From Luteococcus japonicus (lineage in GTDB: Bacteria > Actinomycetota > Actinomycetes > Propionibacteriales > Propionibacteriaceae), in NCBI RefSeq assembly GCF_003752415.1, contig NZ_RKHG01000001.1, forward strand, positions 2,232,001 through 2,296,000: a stretch of 64,000 nt of DNA, in the 5' to 3' direction. The notes beneath the pieces are model-generated. The model searched no databases, was not told the DNA's origin, and saw nothing but the letters and a program-made list of their open reading frames with translations. Shown piece by piece: positions 32,609-40,608 of the stretch. The position numbers and the translations under genes were made by a program. Each line of letters starts with the position of its first letter. Positions within the stretch are counted from its first letter, which is position 1.

Positions 32609-35275
32609 TTATGCCCCTGACGTCAGCGTCGCGGCCTCGGCGAGGGCCGCGGCGAGATACGGTGCTGAAGCGCTGTTTCTCGACGCGGCGACCTCTGCTG
32701 GCGTTCCGGACGCGACCACTGTGCCGCCGTTGTCACCGGCTCCCGGCCCGAGATCGATGACGTAGTCGGCTGCGCCGACCACTCGCATGTCGAGTTCCAC
32801 CATCACGACCGTGTTGCCCGCATCGACGAGAGTCTGAAGGTGGGTAACTAGACGGTCTGCGTCGGCACAGTGCAATCCGGAGGTCGGCTCATCGAGCACG
32901 TACAGAGTGTCGCCGCGCTGCGCTCGTTGCAGTTCGGTGGCCAGCTTCACACGCTGCGCCTCCCCACCGGAGAGCTCTGTGGCCGGCTGTCCCAAGCGCA
33001 GATAACCGAGCCCGACATCGACCAGCGAGGTGAGGGAGCGCATCACGTCGTACTCGCCGGCGAAGAACTCGTGAGCCTCTTCGACGCTCATCGCGAGGAT
33101 TTCCGCGATGTTGCGCCCTCGCCAGGTGATCTCCAGGGTGCTCGATTGGTAGCGGGTGCCATGGCAGTCGGGACACACGGTGTAGACCGAGGGCAGGAAG
33201 AGCAGCTCGACCATCACGGAGCCTTCACCCTCACAGGTCGGGCAACGGCCGCCTGCGACATTGGAGGAGAACCGACCGGGCTTGTATCCGCGTGTCCGAG
33301 CATCCGGCGTCTCGGCGAACCGGCGCCGCACATGATCGAAGAGTCCTGTGTAGGTCGCGACGTTGGAGCGGGGCGTGCGGCCGATGGGTTTCTGGTCGAT
33401 GCTCACCACACGCCGGACGGTCGTGAGATCGCCCTCGACCGACCCTCCGAGTTCATCGGACTCGTCGGTGAGGAGCAGGGCGTCGGCCTCAGCGCTTTCC
33501 TCCTCGACGCGAGGGGCGTCTCCTTGCCTGGCGCCGATGAGGGCAGGCAGGACTTGACTGACAAGGCTGGACTTCCCCGACCCTGACACGCCAGTGACAG
33601 CCGTGAGCGTTCCGAGCGGTAGCGGCACAGATACGTCCCGCAGGTTGTTGCGGGTGACGTGCTTCAGCTGCAACCAGTCGTGGGCGGCACGGGGCTGGTG
33701 CGGTGGAAGGCCGCTGCCCCCGAAGATGTATCCGCGCGTCACCGACTCGTCGACCTCCGCGAGCCCGTCCGTGGGTCCGCTGTAGATCACGCGCCCGCCG
33801 CGTTCCCCGGCTCCGGGGCCGATGTCGACCAGCCAGTCCGCGTGCCGCATGACGTCGACGGAATGCTCCACGACGAAGAGGCTGTTGCCGCGCTGCTTCA
33901 GCCCGTCGAGGATACCCAGCAGCGCGGTGACGTCGTGTGGATGGAGACCGGCGGACGGTTCGTCGAGGACGTAGACAACACCGAACAGTTCCGACGTGAG
34001 CTGCGTGGCGAGTCGAAGTCGTTGTAGCTCCCCTCCGGACAGTGTCGGCGTAGTGCGACCTAGCGAGAGGTAACCGAGTCCGAGATCGAGGATGGGGCGC
34101 AGGCGGTCCAGCAATTCTGCGCCCAGGCGGGCTGCCGCGGCGCGCTTCTCGACAGACTGATTCGGTGTGCGACGGACATCCGGCGCAGCGGAGTGCGCGG
34201 AGCCGCCAGCAGCAACGCGCTGCTCGACGGCTTCACGTCTAGTCGCGACGTCTACCACGGCGCCGGAGGTCTCGCCCTCGCGGTCAGACTCGGCGACGAC
34301 GGACTCGAGGAGCTCAGCCAATTCACGCAGTGGCAAGGCTGAGAAGTCCGCGATATCGAGTCCTTCGAACGTCACCGTCAGTGCTTCGGGTTTGAGCCGC
34401 TTCCCATGGCACACCGGGCAGACCGCCGCGCTCATGAACTGGGCTACGCGGCGCTTCATCGAGGCGCTCTTCGTGTTCGCGAAAGTGTCCAGCACGTACC
34501 GCCGCGCGCCGACGAAGGTGCCCGAGTAGCTCGGTTCGATTCCTGCTCGGATTGCCCGGCGCGCCTCGGCGAGTGTGAGTCGAGAGTGGACGGGAACGAA
34601 GGGGGTCTCGTCGGTATAGAGGATCCAGTCCCGATCCTTCTTCGGCAGATCCTTCCACGGTACGTCGACGTCGTAGCCGAGCGCGACGAGCACGTCCCGC
34701 AACTGGTGGCCGTGCCAGGCGGTGGGCCACGATGCGATGGCGCGCTCCCGGATGGTGAGTGAGGGATCGGGCACCATCCGCTCCTCGGTCACCGCGTACA
34801 CTCTGCCGATGCCGTGGCACTCGGGGCACGCGCCCTGCACGGTGTTCGCGGAGAAGTCCTCGGCGTAGAGCATCGGCTGACCGTCTGGGTATTCACCGGC
34901 TCGCGAATAGAGCATCCGAACCACACTCGACAGCGTGGTGATGCTACCTACAGAGGAGCGCGCGCTGCGCCCTCCGCGCTGCTGCTGCAAGGCGACTGCG
35001 GGCGGCATCCCGGTGATGGAGTCGACGTCGGGGACACCCGCTTGGTCGATCAGTCGCCGCGCGTACGGGGCAACTGACTCCAAGTAGCGCCGCTGCGACT
35101 CCGCGTACAACGTGCCGAAAGCCAAGGAGGACTTCCCGGATCCGGACACGCCCGTGAACACAACCATCGCGTCACGCGGAACCGTGAGGTCGACGTCCTT
35201 GAGGTTGTGTTCGCGGGCACCACGCACCCGGACATCGGGCTGGACGTGGGTGGACACTGAGGAAAGGTGATCCAT
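32609..35275 (-). CDS. UvrA2-type ABC ATPase (excinuclease subunit A-like)
   Basis: UvrA-family protein of 888 aa from the ATG at 35275, shorter than housekeeping UvrA (about 940-1000 aa). Two ABC cassettes are seen: [20 protein letters not shown] (N, about 40-60) and [20 protein letters not shown] (C). Two LSGGE signatures are [17 protein letters not shown] and [17 protein letters not shown], with Walker [14 protein letters not shown] and [10 protein letters not shown]. Zn modules are [30 protein letters not shown] and CPDCHGTRY. The class includes drug-resistance proteins such as DrrC as well as DNA-damage proteins. An insertion of about 60 aa ([20 protein letters not shown] and onward) precedes the first signature. 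It lies among IS elements and repeats, so transfer is likely. Confidence 0.85.
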   Translation of the reverse strand: MDHLSSVSTHVQPDVRVRGAREHNLKDVDLTVPRDAMVVFTGVSGSGKSSLAFGTLYAESQRRYLESVAPYARRLIDQAGVPDVDSITGMPPAVALQQQRGGRSARSSVGSITTLSSVVRMLYSRAGEYPDGQPMLYAEDFSANTVQGACPECHGIGRVYAVTEERMVPDPSLTIRERAIASWPTAWHGHQLRDVLVALGYDVDVPWKDLPKKDRDWILYTDETPFVPVHSRLTLAEARRAIRAGIEPSYSGTFVGARRYVLDTFANTKSASMKRRVAQFMSAAVCPVCHGKRLKPEALTVTFEGLDIADFSALPLRELAELLESVVAESDREGETSGAVVDVATRREAVEQRVAAGGSAHSAAPDVRRTPNQSVEKRAAAARLGAELLDRLRPILDLGLGYLSLGRTTPTLSGGELQRLRLATQLTSELFGVVYVLDEPSAGLHPHDVTALLGILDGLKQRGNSLFVVEHSVDVMRHADWLVDIGPGAGERGGRVIYSGPTDGLAEVDESVTRGYIFGGSGLPPHQPRAAHDWLQLKHVTRNNLRDVSVPLPLGTLTAVTGVSGSGKSSLVSQVLPALIGARQGDAPRVEEESAEADALLLTDESDELGGSVEGDLTTVRRVVSIDQKPIGRTPRSNVATYTGLFDHVRRRFAETPDARTRGYKPGRFSSNVAGGRCPTCEGEGSVMVELLFLPSVYTVCPDCHGTRYQSSTLEITWRGRNIAEILAMSVEEAHEFFAGEYDVMRSLTSLVDVGLGYLRLGQPATELSGGEAQRVKLATELQRAQRGDTLYVLDEPTSGLHCADADRLVTHLQTLVDAGNTVVMVELDMRVVGAADYVIDLGPGAGDNGGTVVASGTPAEVAASRNSASAPYLAAALAEAATLTSGA

Positions 35276-35352
35276 TTCGGAACTGTACCAAGCGGGCCTC
35301 GTGGTGAGCAGGTTCATCGACCGTGGGAGGCAGGATGATGCGGCTGTTTACC

Positions 35353-36553
35353 GGCTCTTCACAGATGAGGGTGTAGGTGGGCAGTGGACCCGGGTCCGCA
35401 GACGGGCCGAGGTCCTTGGATGATGGAAGTTCCTACACTGCCTCACCAAAGACCTCGACGTGCCCCAATGTAGCTACACCGCCCCTGATCTGACGTCGTT
35501 CTGCCAGCTCGATGACCTCGGTCTGACCGTCGTCGGCCCACACCTGACCGGCGAGCGCGCCGTCCTGTTGTGCCGCCCGGTCGAGCCGGATGACTGGTGC
35601 CACCGCTGCGGCTGTCAGGGCTCACCACGCGACAGCGTGGTCTGCGAGCTCGCGCACGTGGCGTTTGGGTGGCGACCCACCATTCTGCGGGTCCGGCTGC
35701 GTCGCCACCGGTGCACCGGTTGTGGGCATGTGTGCGCCAAGACCTCATCCGCGCCGCATCGCCGCGTGCGTGCTTGTCACGCGGTGCGTTGCGGTGGGCG
35801 CTGGAAGCTCTGGTGGTCAACCACTTGTCCATGACCCGTATCGCCGCTGCACTGGACGTGGCGTGGAACACCGCCAACACCGCGGTCCTGGCCGAAGGCC
35901 AACGACTGCTCATCGACCAGCCCAGCCGACTGGACGGGTTCACCGGCTTCAAAACCACCACCACCGAAGAACTCCCCGCAGCCGCCGAAGTGATGGATCC
36001 CTTCCATGTGATCCGGCTGGCAGGTGATGCCCTGGATGTCTCCCGCAGACGCGTCCAGGTCTCGCTGCACGGGTCTCGGGGCCGCAAACACCATCCACTC
36101 CACCAGAACCGGCGGACTCTTCACGCCGGCGCCGACCTGCTGACTGACAAGCAACAAGGCCGCCTGGACGCATTGTTCGCCGATGATCGGCATGTCGAGT
36201 TCGAGGCCACCTGGGGCGTCTACCAGACCATGATCGCGGCCTACCGCACCAGAAGTCGGACCGAGGGCAAGAAGGTCATGACCCGCCTGATCGATGCGAT
36301 CGGCACGGCTGTTGCCATCAGTCTGGTCGAGGTCGCCACGTTGGGCCGGACCCTGACCAAGCGACGCGATGACGTCCTGGCGTTCTTCGACCACATCGGC
36401 TCCAGCAACGGCCCCACCGAGGCCATCCACGGCCGCCTCGAACACCTGCGCGGCACCGCCTTGGGCTTCCGCACCCTCACCCACTACATCGCCAGATCCC
36501 TCCTGGAAGCAGGCGGATTCAGACCCGATCCACACCCTGGATTGTGAAGAGCC
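35353..36553 (+). mobile_element. ISL3-family insertion sequence, internally deleted
   Basis: Ends are GGCTCTTCACAGATGAGGGTGT (left, from 35353) and the complement of ACACCCTGGATTGTGAAGAGCC (right, to 36553). About 1.2 kb remains, versus roughly 1.4-1.5 kb for intact relatives. The flanking bases (TGTTTACC left, TCTTTGAC right) are not a target duplication, so the locus has rearranged since insertion. The right end abuts the half copy of the palindromic repeat. Confidence 0.82.
35460..36547 (+). pseudogene. ISL3 transposase, frameshifted and deleted
   Basis: The zinc-finger N-terminus (DWCHRCGCQG, RRHRCTGCGHV) is in one frame from 35460. Near 35733 one base is missing (GTGTG-CGCCAA, where GTG TGG CGC CAA is expected), moving the rest to a second frame: GALRWALEALVVNHLSMTRI, DPFHVIRLAGDALDVSRRRV, HAGADLLTDKQQGRLDALF, SNGPTEAIHGRLEHLRGTAL, YIARSLLEAGGFRPDPHPGL. 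In that frame LLIDQPSRLDGFTGFKTTTT jumps directly over the region that normally holds the first DDE residue (VDEHVWRHTRRG-type), a deletion of about 60-70 codons. Non-functional. Confidence 0.85.
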
Positions 36554-36601
36554 TCTTTGACACGTTCACACTGCACTGGGGTGCGGAATTCGCTCGATCG
36601 C
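36554..36601. repeat. MITE-like palindromic repeat, right half
   Basis: TCTTTGACACGTTCACACTG through CGCTCGATCG is identical to the right half of the 31150-31236 element. The left half is missing, cut exactly at the ISL3 right end. Confidence 0.8.
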
Positions 36602-36689
36602 GACGGAGGCGGGGGGCCGGGGAACGCAAAAGTGCCCCTGTCCGGAGGGCCGGGGACACTTTCTGGGACTACCTGGACTGCGTGCAGCG

Positions 36690-36836
36690 TCAGCGCTGCT
36701 GGATCACCGGAGCTACGGGGGATGACTGCTGGGCAAGCAGTGGTTCGGCCAGAAGGGCCGCGACTGCGGCCATCGCCAGAGCCACGACGCGTACGCGAAG
36801 CCGGTGCTCTCGGCTGTGATCGGCGTCAAACTTCAT
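36690..36836 (-). CDS. Possible one-TM small protein, 48 aa
   Basis: Open frame from the ATG at 36836 with a basic start (SREHRLRVRV) and one Ala/Leu-rich helix (VVALAMAAVAALLAEPLLAQ). There is no good ribosome-binding site, and it sits in debris between two IS elements, so it may be a relic. The rest of 36602-36951 shows nothing else recognisable. Confidence 0.2.
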   Translation of the reverse strand: MKFDADHSREHRLRVRVVALAMAAVAALLAEPLLAQQSSPVAPVIQQR

Positions 36837-36946
36837 GAACTCGACAGTAGGACGAGATGGTCGAAGGCACAACCATCTGCGCACCCAGGATCTTCAGTCT
36901 TAGGACACTCTCATGTGGAATCATGTCAAACAGCCCGATGGCAAGC

Positions 36947-37978
36947 CTAGATGTTTGAGGTCATCACGTTCATGACGCGGGCTGGGGTGCGGGTGGCTGG
37001 TGGCTGGTTCCCGCAGGCGGTGTGGGTCCGATGGTAGTTGTAGTGGACGTTCCAGACCTTGATGGCTGCGCTGCGTTGGGCGTCTGAGGTGAACGGTCGG
37101 GCGTAGAGGAATTCCTCGGCCAGGATCCGGTTGTAGCGTTCGACCTTGCCGTTGTGTCGGGGGGTGTAGGCCCGGATGTACTGGTGCTTCGCGACGTGGC
37201 CGGTGATGGAGCGTTCGAAGGCGTGGGCCTTGTAGCAGGGCCCGTTGTCGGTGACCAGCCGGGTGATCCGGCCGATTCCGTGGAGCGAGAACCAGGCGCG
37301 GGCGCGGGCCCAGAACCCGATCACGGTGGTGGCTTTCTCGTCGGGCAGGGCTTCGGTGTAGGCCAGCCTGCTGAACCCGTCGATGGCCGAGTGGAAGTAG
37401 GTGTAACCCACCTTCTGGCCCTTCTTCGCGCGGTTCGCTTGGCGTGCTTGGTCGGAGTCGCGGCCGTGGATGCGCCAGCCGCCGCCGTCGGGGATCTTGC
37501 CCGCCTTCTTCACATCCATGTGGATCATGTGGCCGGGGTAGCGGGCCGTGATCTTCTGGGGTTCCCGCACGGGTTCGCCGTCGAGGTCGAGGAAGCGACG
37601 CCGGTGCAGGTTGTGGAGCCGTAGGTGGCGTTGGATCGTGGAGGTCGAGACCCGCAAGCCGTGTTTCTCGGCGAGTTCGGTGCTGATCTTGGCCGCGGAC
37701 CACTTCTTGGCCCGGCGCAGCTTCAGCGCTTCCTCGATCACGTTGTCGGGGGTTCGGGTGGGGCTGGTGTGTGGGGCGCTGGAGCCGTCCAGCAGCCCTG
37801 GGTCGCCGAGGTCGCGGTGCCGGTTGACCCATTTGGAGGCGCAGGCGCGGGAGATGCCCATCTCCTTCGCGACGTGGGCGATCGGGCGGTGCTGGCAGCG
37901 TTCCACGAGCCGGCGGCGGCCCTCCAGGGACAGGGGTGCGTTAGCGTGGGTGTTCAAGGGCAGGTCTTTCTGACTCAA
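36947..37978 (-). CDS. IS481 family transposase
   Basis: Intact 343-aa DDE transposase. The N-terminal helix-turn-helix (RRRLVERCQHRPIAHVAKEM, ISRACASKWVNRHRDLG) is followed by a second HTH/linker (STSTIQRHLRLHNLHRRRF) and the rve catalytic core: Asp in GHMIHMDVKKAGKIP (about 150), Asp in ITRLVTDNGPCYKAHAF (about 243) and Glu in YTPRHNGKVERYNRILAEEF (about 279). It starts at TTG 37978 and its stop codon lies at the element's left end. No inactivating change is visible, so the element may still be active. Confidence 0.92.
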   Translation of the reverse strand: MSQKDLPLNTHANAPLSLEGRRRLVERCQHRPIAHVAKEMGISRACASKWVNRHRDLGDPGLLDGSSAPHTSPTRTPDNVIEEALKLRRAKKWSAAKISTELAEKHGLRVSTSTIQRHLRLHNLHRRRFLDLDGEPVREPQKITARYPGHMIHMDVKKAGKIPDGGGWRIHGRDSDQARQANRAKKGQKVGYTYFHSAIDGFSRLAYTEALPDEKATTVIGFWARARAWFSLHGIGRITRLVTDNGPCYKAHAFERSITGHVAKHQYIRAYTPRHNGKVERYNRILAEEFLYARPFTSDAQRSAAIKVWNVHYNYHRTHTACGNQPPATRTPARVMNVMTSNI

Positions 37979-38068
37979 CGTGATGACGGCTTAGACACCA
38001 CTCATCCTGTCGAGAGACCTGCCCCCTTCGCATCCCCAGCCGTGTCTACAACGTCATGACCCGCAACA
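36952..38068 (-). mobile_element. IS481-family insertion sequence
   Basis: Imperfect terminal inverted repeats of about 40 bp: the left end begins TGTTTGAGGTCATCACGTTC, and the right end read inward begins TGTTGCGGGTCATGACGTTG, both continuing to GGCTGGGG. Length about 1.1 kb with one intact transposase frame, as expected for IS481. No clean target duplication is visible. Confidence 0.75.
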
Positions 38069-38384
38069 CCTGATATGGGTGTGGGTTTTGTCAAGAGGGC
38101 AGGACGAGGCGCCGCCGGGCTGGATGCCTGGCGGCGCCTCTCCTGTGTTGACCTGAAGTGGATGTGGTCAGGGGTTTCGCGTGTCTATACGACGGCGATG
38201 TCAGTCTGATATTCGCGGGTTGGTTACCGCAGGACGGTGCTTTCGGCTCGGAACGTCACGCGTGTCTAGGATCGAGCGTCGCCGCCGGTCAGGGCGGCTG
38301 CTCATAGGTGTTTCGCGGGTCGTTCCGGTCGCTGCGTCACCCCATGACCGGCCGGTCTTCAGGTCAAGTTTGTGGGCCTCGACG
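38069..38384. other. 316-bp gene-free stretch, IS481 end to IS110 transposase stop
   Basis: Contains a strong hairpin at 38106-38140 (GAGGCGCCGCC / GGCGGCGCCTC). Beyond it, 38141-38384 is non-coding and downstream of the IS110 transposase. CGCGTGTCTA occurs twice, about 75 bp apart, and GC-rich self-complementary blocks are present. It is long enough to hold the right end and bridge RNA region of an IS1111-type element. Confidence 0.45.
38106..38140. terminator. Hairpin, 11-bp perfect stem
   Basis: GAGGCGCCGCC - GGGCTGGATGCCT - GGCGGCGCCTC. No T-run; may be a terminator from the IS481 side or the host. Confidence 0.5.
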
Positions 38385-39467
38385 TCAGTCGTCGAGGACG
38401 GCGAGGGACCAGCACCACCCGGCGAGTTCGCGGGCGATCGCGGCGTTGGCGATGTTGTTGGCCTTCTTGCGGGCTTTGAACTGGTTCCAGCGATGGTTCA
38501 ACCGCCGGTTGCCCAGGTCACCGCGGGCCCGGGCAGCCGGGGACGCAAGATCCCAACGGTCACGGATCGTCTTGCCGGGAACGTAGCGGTGCTGGTGGTG
38601 CCAAGCGGCCTCGACCAGCAGCCGCCGGGCATGACCGTTGCCGGTCTTCGTGATCGGACCGAGTGAGCGTGACTGGCCGGATGAGTTCTCGGACGGGACG
38701 AGGCCGACGAAAGATCCGATGGAGTTCCCGGTGAACCGGGTCCAGTCGCCGATCTCGACCGCCAGACCGAACCCTGTCAGCGTCGAGATCCCCCGCAGAC
38801 AGCCGAGCCGGTGGATGGTGTTGGTCCAAGGACTGTCGGCAGCCATGGCGGTGATGCGCTCGTCGAGACGATCACGGCGCGCCGTGATCGTGACAACACT
38901 GTCGTAGGCCTCATCGAAGGCGGCCTGGACCAAGGGCGAGTCGAAGTGCTGGCGTTTGAGCCAGGCGTCATGCGCGTTGCTCCAGGTCTGCCCGCCCGAA
39001 TAGACGATCCCGTGACGCAGCAGCAGCTTCGACAACCGATGCCTGGCACGCATCAAGTCACTACGGCAGTCCTCGCGGGTCCTCACCAGGTCACGAGCAG
39101 CCTCGGTCAGCTCATCAGGAACCGCGACCGCAGTGAACGCGTCCAGCCGGAGCAGCATCGAGAGGTGTTCAGCGTCGATCGCATCAGTCTTCACCCTCGA
39201 TCCGGCTGGCCTCTGGAGCTTGGACGGCGCGGCGACCACCGTTCGGATGTCATTGCCCAGCAGGGTCCGGGCCAGACCGTAACCGGTCGGGCCAGCCTCA
39301 TAGATCGCCGCGGCCGGGCCGGGCAGGGCCTTGATCCAGGCCGTCACTTCCACAGGGTCGGGGCAGAGTCGGGCTTTGAAGATCTCGCCGGTCTGGACGT
39401 CCATCGCATGCGCCACCACGGAGCGGGCATGCACATCCAGACCAACACTCGTACGCTCGGTAAACAA
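38385..39467 (-). CDS. IS110/IS1111 family transposase (DEDD recombinase)
   Basis: Protein of 360 aa from TTG 39467, which has GGGAGG six bases upstream; the frame stays open to 39521. The RuvC-like DEDD domain shows Asp in VGLDVHARSVVAHAMD, Glu in AIYEAGPTGYGLARTL and the Asp pair in SRVKTDAIDAEHLSMLLRL. The C-terminal transposase_20 domain shows LRGISTLTGFGLAVEIGDW, IGSFVGLVPSENSSGQSR and LGPITKTGNGHARRLLVEAA with the conserved Ser. The transposase looks intact. IS110-type elements lack obvious inverted ends and use an RNA-guided (bridge RNA) recombination mechanism; element borders cannot be fixed by eye. Confidence 0.9.
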   Translation of the reverse strand: MFTERTSVGLDVHARSVVAHAMDVQTGEIFKARLCPDPVEVTAWIKALPGPAAAIYEAGPTGYGLARTLLGNDIRTVVAAPSKLQRPAGSRVKTDAIDAEHLSMLLRLDAFTAVAVPDELTEAARDLVRTREDCRSDLMRARHRLSKLLLRHGIVYSGGQTWSNAHDAWLKRQHFDSPLVQAAFDEAYDSVVTITARRDRLDERITAMAADSPWTNTIHRLGCLRGISTLTGFGLAVEIGDWTRFTGNSIGSFVGLVPSENSSGQSRSLGPITKTGNGHARRLLVEAAWHHQHRYVPGKTIRDRWDLASPAARARGDLGNRRLNHRWNQFKARKKANNIANAAIARELAGWCWSLAVLDD

Positions 39468-39624
39468 CCGGGGCCTCCCACGTATGTCGGAAAGGCCAGA
39501 CAGGCCCACCCTGTCCGGCAACCCACGAATCGTTGCGCGGCGAGGCCCCGGCCTGCCAGAGCTCTCACCCCTGAATCGGGGTCACCCATACCGTCTAGAT
39601 GGCAAAGTTCACAGTGAACAGAAA

Positions 39625-40422
39625 CTACCAGGCCCAGCCCATTCCGTAGCACTGCGAGGGCTTGGGATTGTGCAGGTTGAGGCAGTAGATGCCGTGGTCC
39701 AGCGCCTTGACCTCCGAGCATCCCAGCCCCTCGGCGGGCACCAGCATCGGGTCCGGCAGGGGGCCAAAACTCCACACGGAGCGGGGAAGCCGACGGCCCA
39801 GGAAGTTCAAGGTGATGCGTGCCCGCTCGGTGGGCAGGGTGAAGGTGACCCGGGCGGAGCGGCCGGGGTCCCCTTGGGCCACCCAGGAGCGCAGGCCGAA
39901 CTCGTGTTCCTCGCCAGTCTTGAGCGGGCGGTCGAAGTGGAAGCGTGTCAGGTAGAGGCTGCGGCGCTCGTCGATGTGGTGTTCGTCGCGGTGGATCCAG
40001 CCGCCGAAGAGCGGTTCGCTGTCCAGCCCGAACTCGGTCCGCTCGCTGGTGATCTTCAACCCGTACTCGGCTGCGCCATCGCGGGTCGCCCGCACCCGAC
40101 GGACCTGCACGATCTCCTCGGGAGAAGGGTGCTCTCGGAATATGTAGGCGTAGTTCGCCTCGACGGTCTCGAAGGGGTCGGAGAGCTCGAAGGCCTCGTC
40201 GACACGTGAGCGGGAAGGGAACAGGGGCTCAAGCGTGTCGGTCCACTCCGGAAAGGTGCACCGGACCTTGTTCCACAGGCGAGCCGACGGCCGCTCGCGT
40301 CCCACTTCGACATTGGCCAGGGTGGAGCGTGCAATCACATTGCCGAGGGCTTCCACCAGGTCCACCTGGCGCATCCCGGCGTCCTTGCGCAGGGTTCGCA
40401 ATGCCTCCCCGAAGCTCTCCAT
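39625..40422 (-). CDS. XRE-family transcriptional regulator with large C-terminal domain
   Basis: Protein of 265 aa from the ATG at 40422. The N-terminal helix-turn-helix spans about residues 5-60 (FGEALRTLRKDAGMRQVDLV, TLANVEVGRERPSARLWNKV). The long C-terminal part is mostly beta (LYLTRFHFDRPLKTGEEHEF, ARVTFTLPTERARITLNFLG) and ends CLNLHNPKPSQCYGMGWAW, which I do not recognise as a named effector domain. It lies directly behind IS110 and ahead of the PPi-PEPCK terminator, at the edge of the accessory region. Confidence 0.75.
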   Translation of the reverse strand: MESFGEALRTLRKDAGMRQVDLVEALGNVIARSTLANVEVGRERPSARLWNKVRCTFPEWTDTLEPLFPSRSRVDEAFELSDPFETVEANYAYIFREHPSPEEIVQVRRVRATRDGAAEYGLKITSERTEFGLDSEPLFGGWIHRDEHHIDERRSLYLTRFHFDRPLKTGEEHEFGLRSWVAQGDPGRSARVTFTLPTERARITLNFLGRRLPRSVWSFGPLPDPMLVPAEGLGCSEVKALDHGIYCLNLHNPKPSQCYGMGWAW

Positions 40423-40543
40423 TAGTCGATGGTGACAGGTTGGGATCGTCGCGTCAGATAAACACCCAACATTGGTCATCCTGGCAATTGTGCCGCCGAA
40501 TAGCATTTCACAAGGTATTTCGATCTGGGTTACAGAGCTTTCG

Positions 40544-40591
40544 GGCACGAATTTGCTCCACCCCAAGGGGTGCGGAGCAAACATTCGTGCC
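40544..40591. terminator. Long hairpin after the PPi-PEPCK gene
   Basis: GGCACGAAT-TTGCTCC-ACCCC and its complement (GGGGT-GCGGAGCAA-ACATTCGTGCC) form a near-perfect 22-bp stem with a 2-nt turn, 18 bp beyond the stop at 40609. Arm symmetry also permits a divergent operator function for the XRE gene, but terminator is more likely. Confidence 0.7.
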
Positions 40592-40608
40592 AAACCACGA
40601 CCGTATGG

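Noticed and set aside
31150-36601. Three-copy repeat as a shared promoter
   Set aside because: TTTGACA in the core resembles a -35 box, but no -10-like sequence follows at 16-18 bp in any copy.
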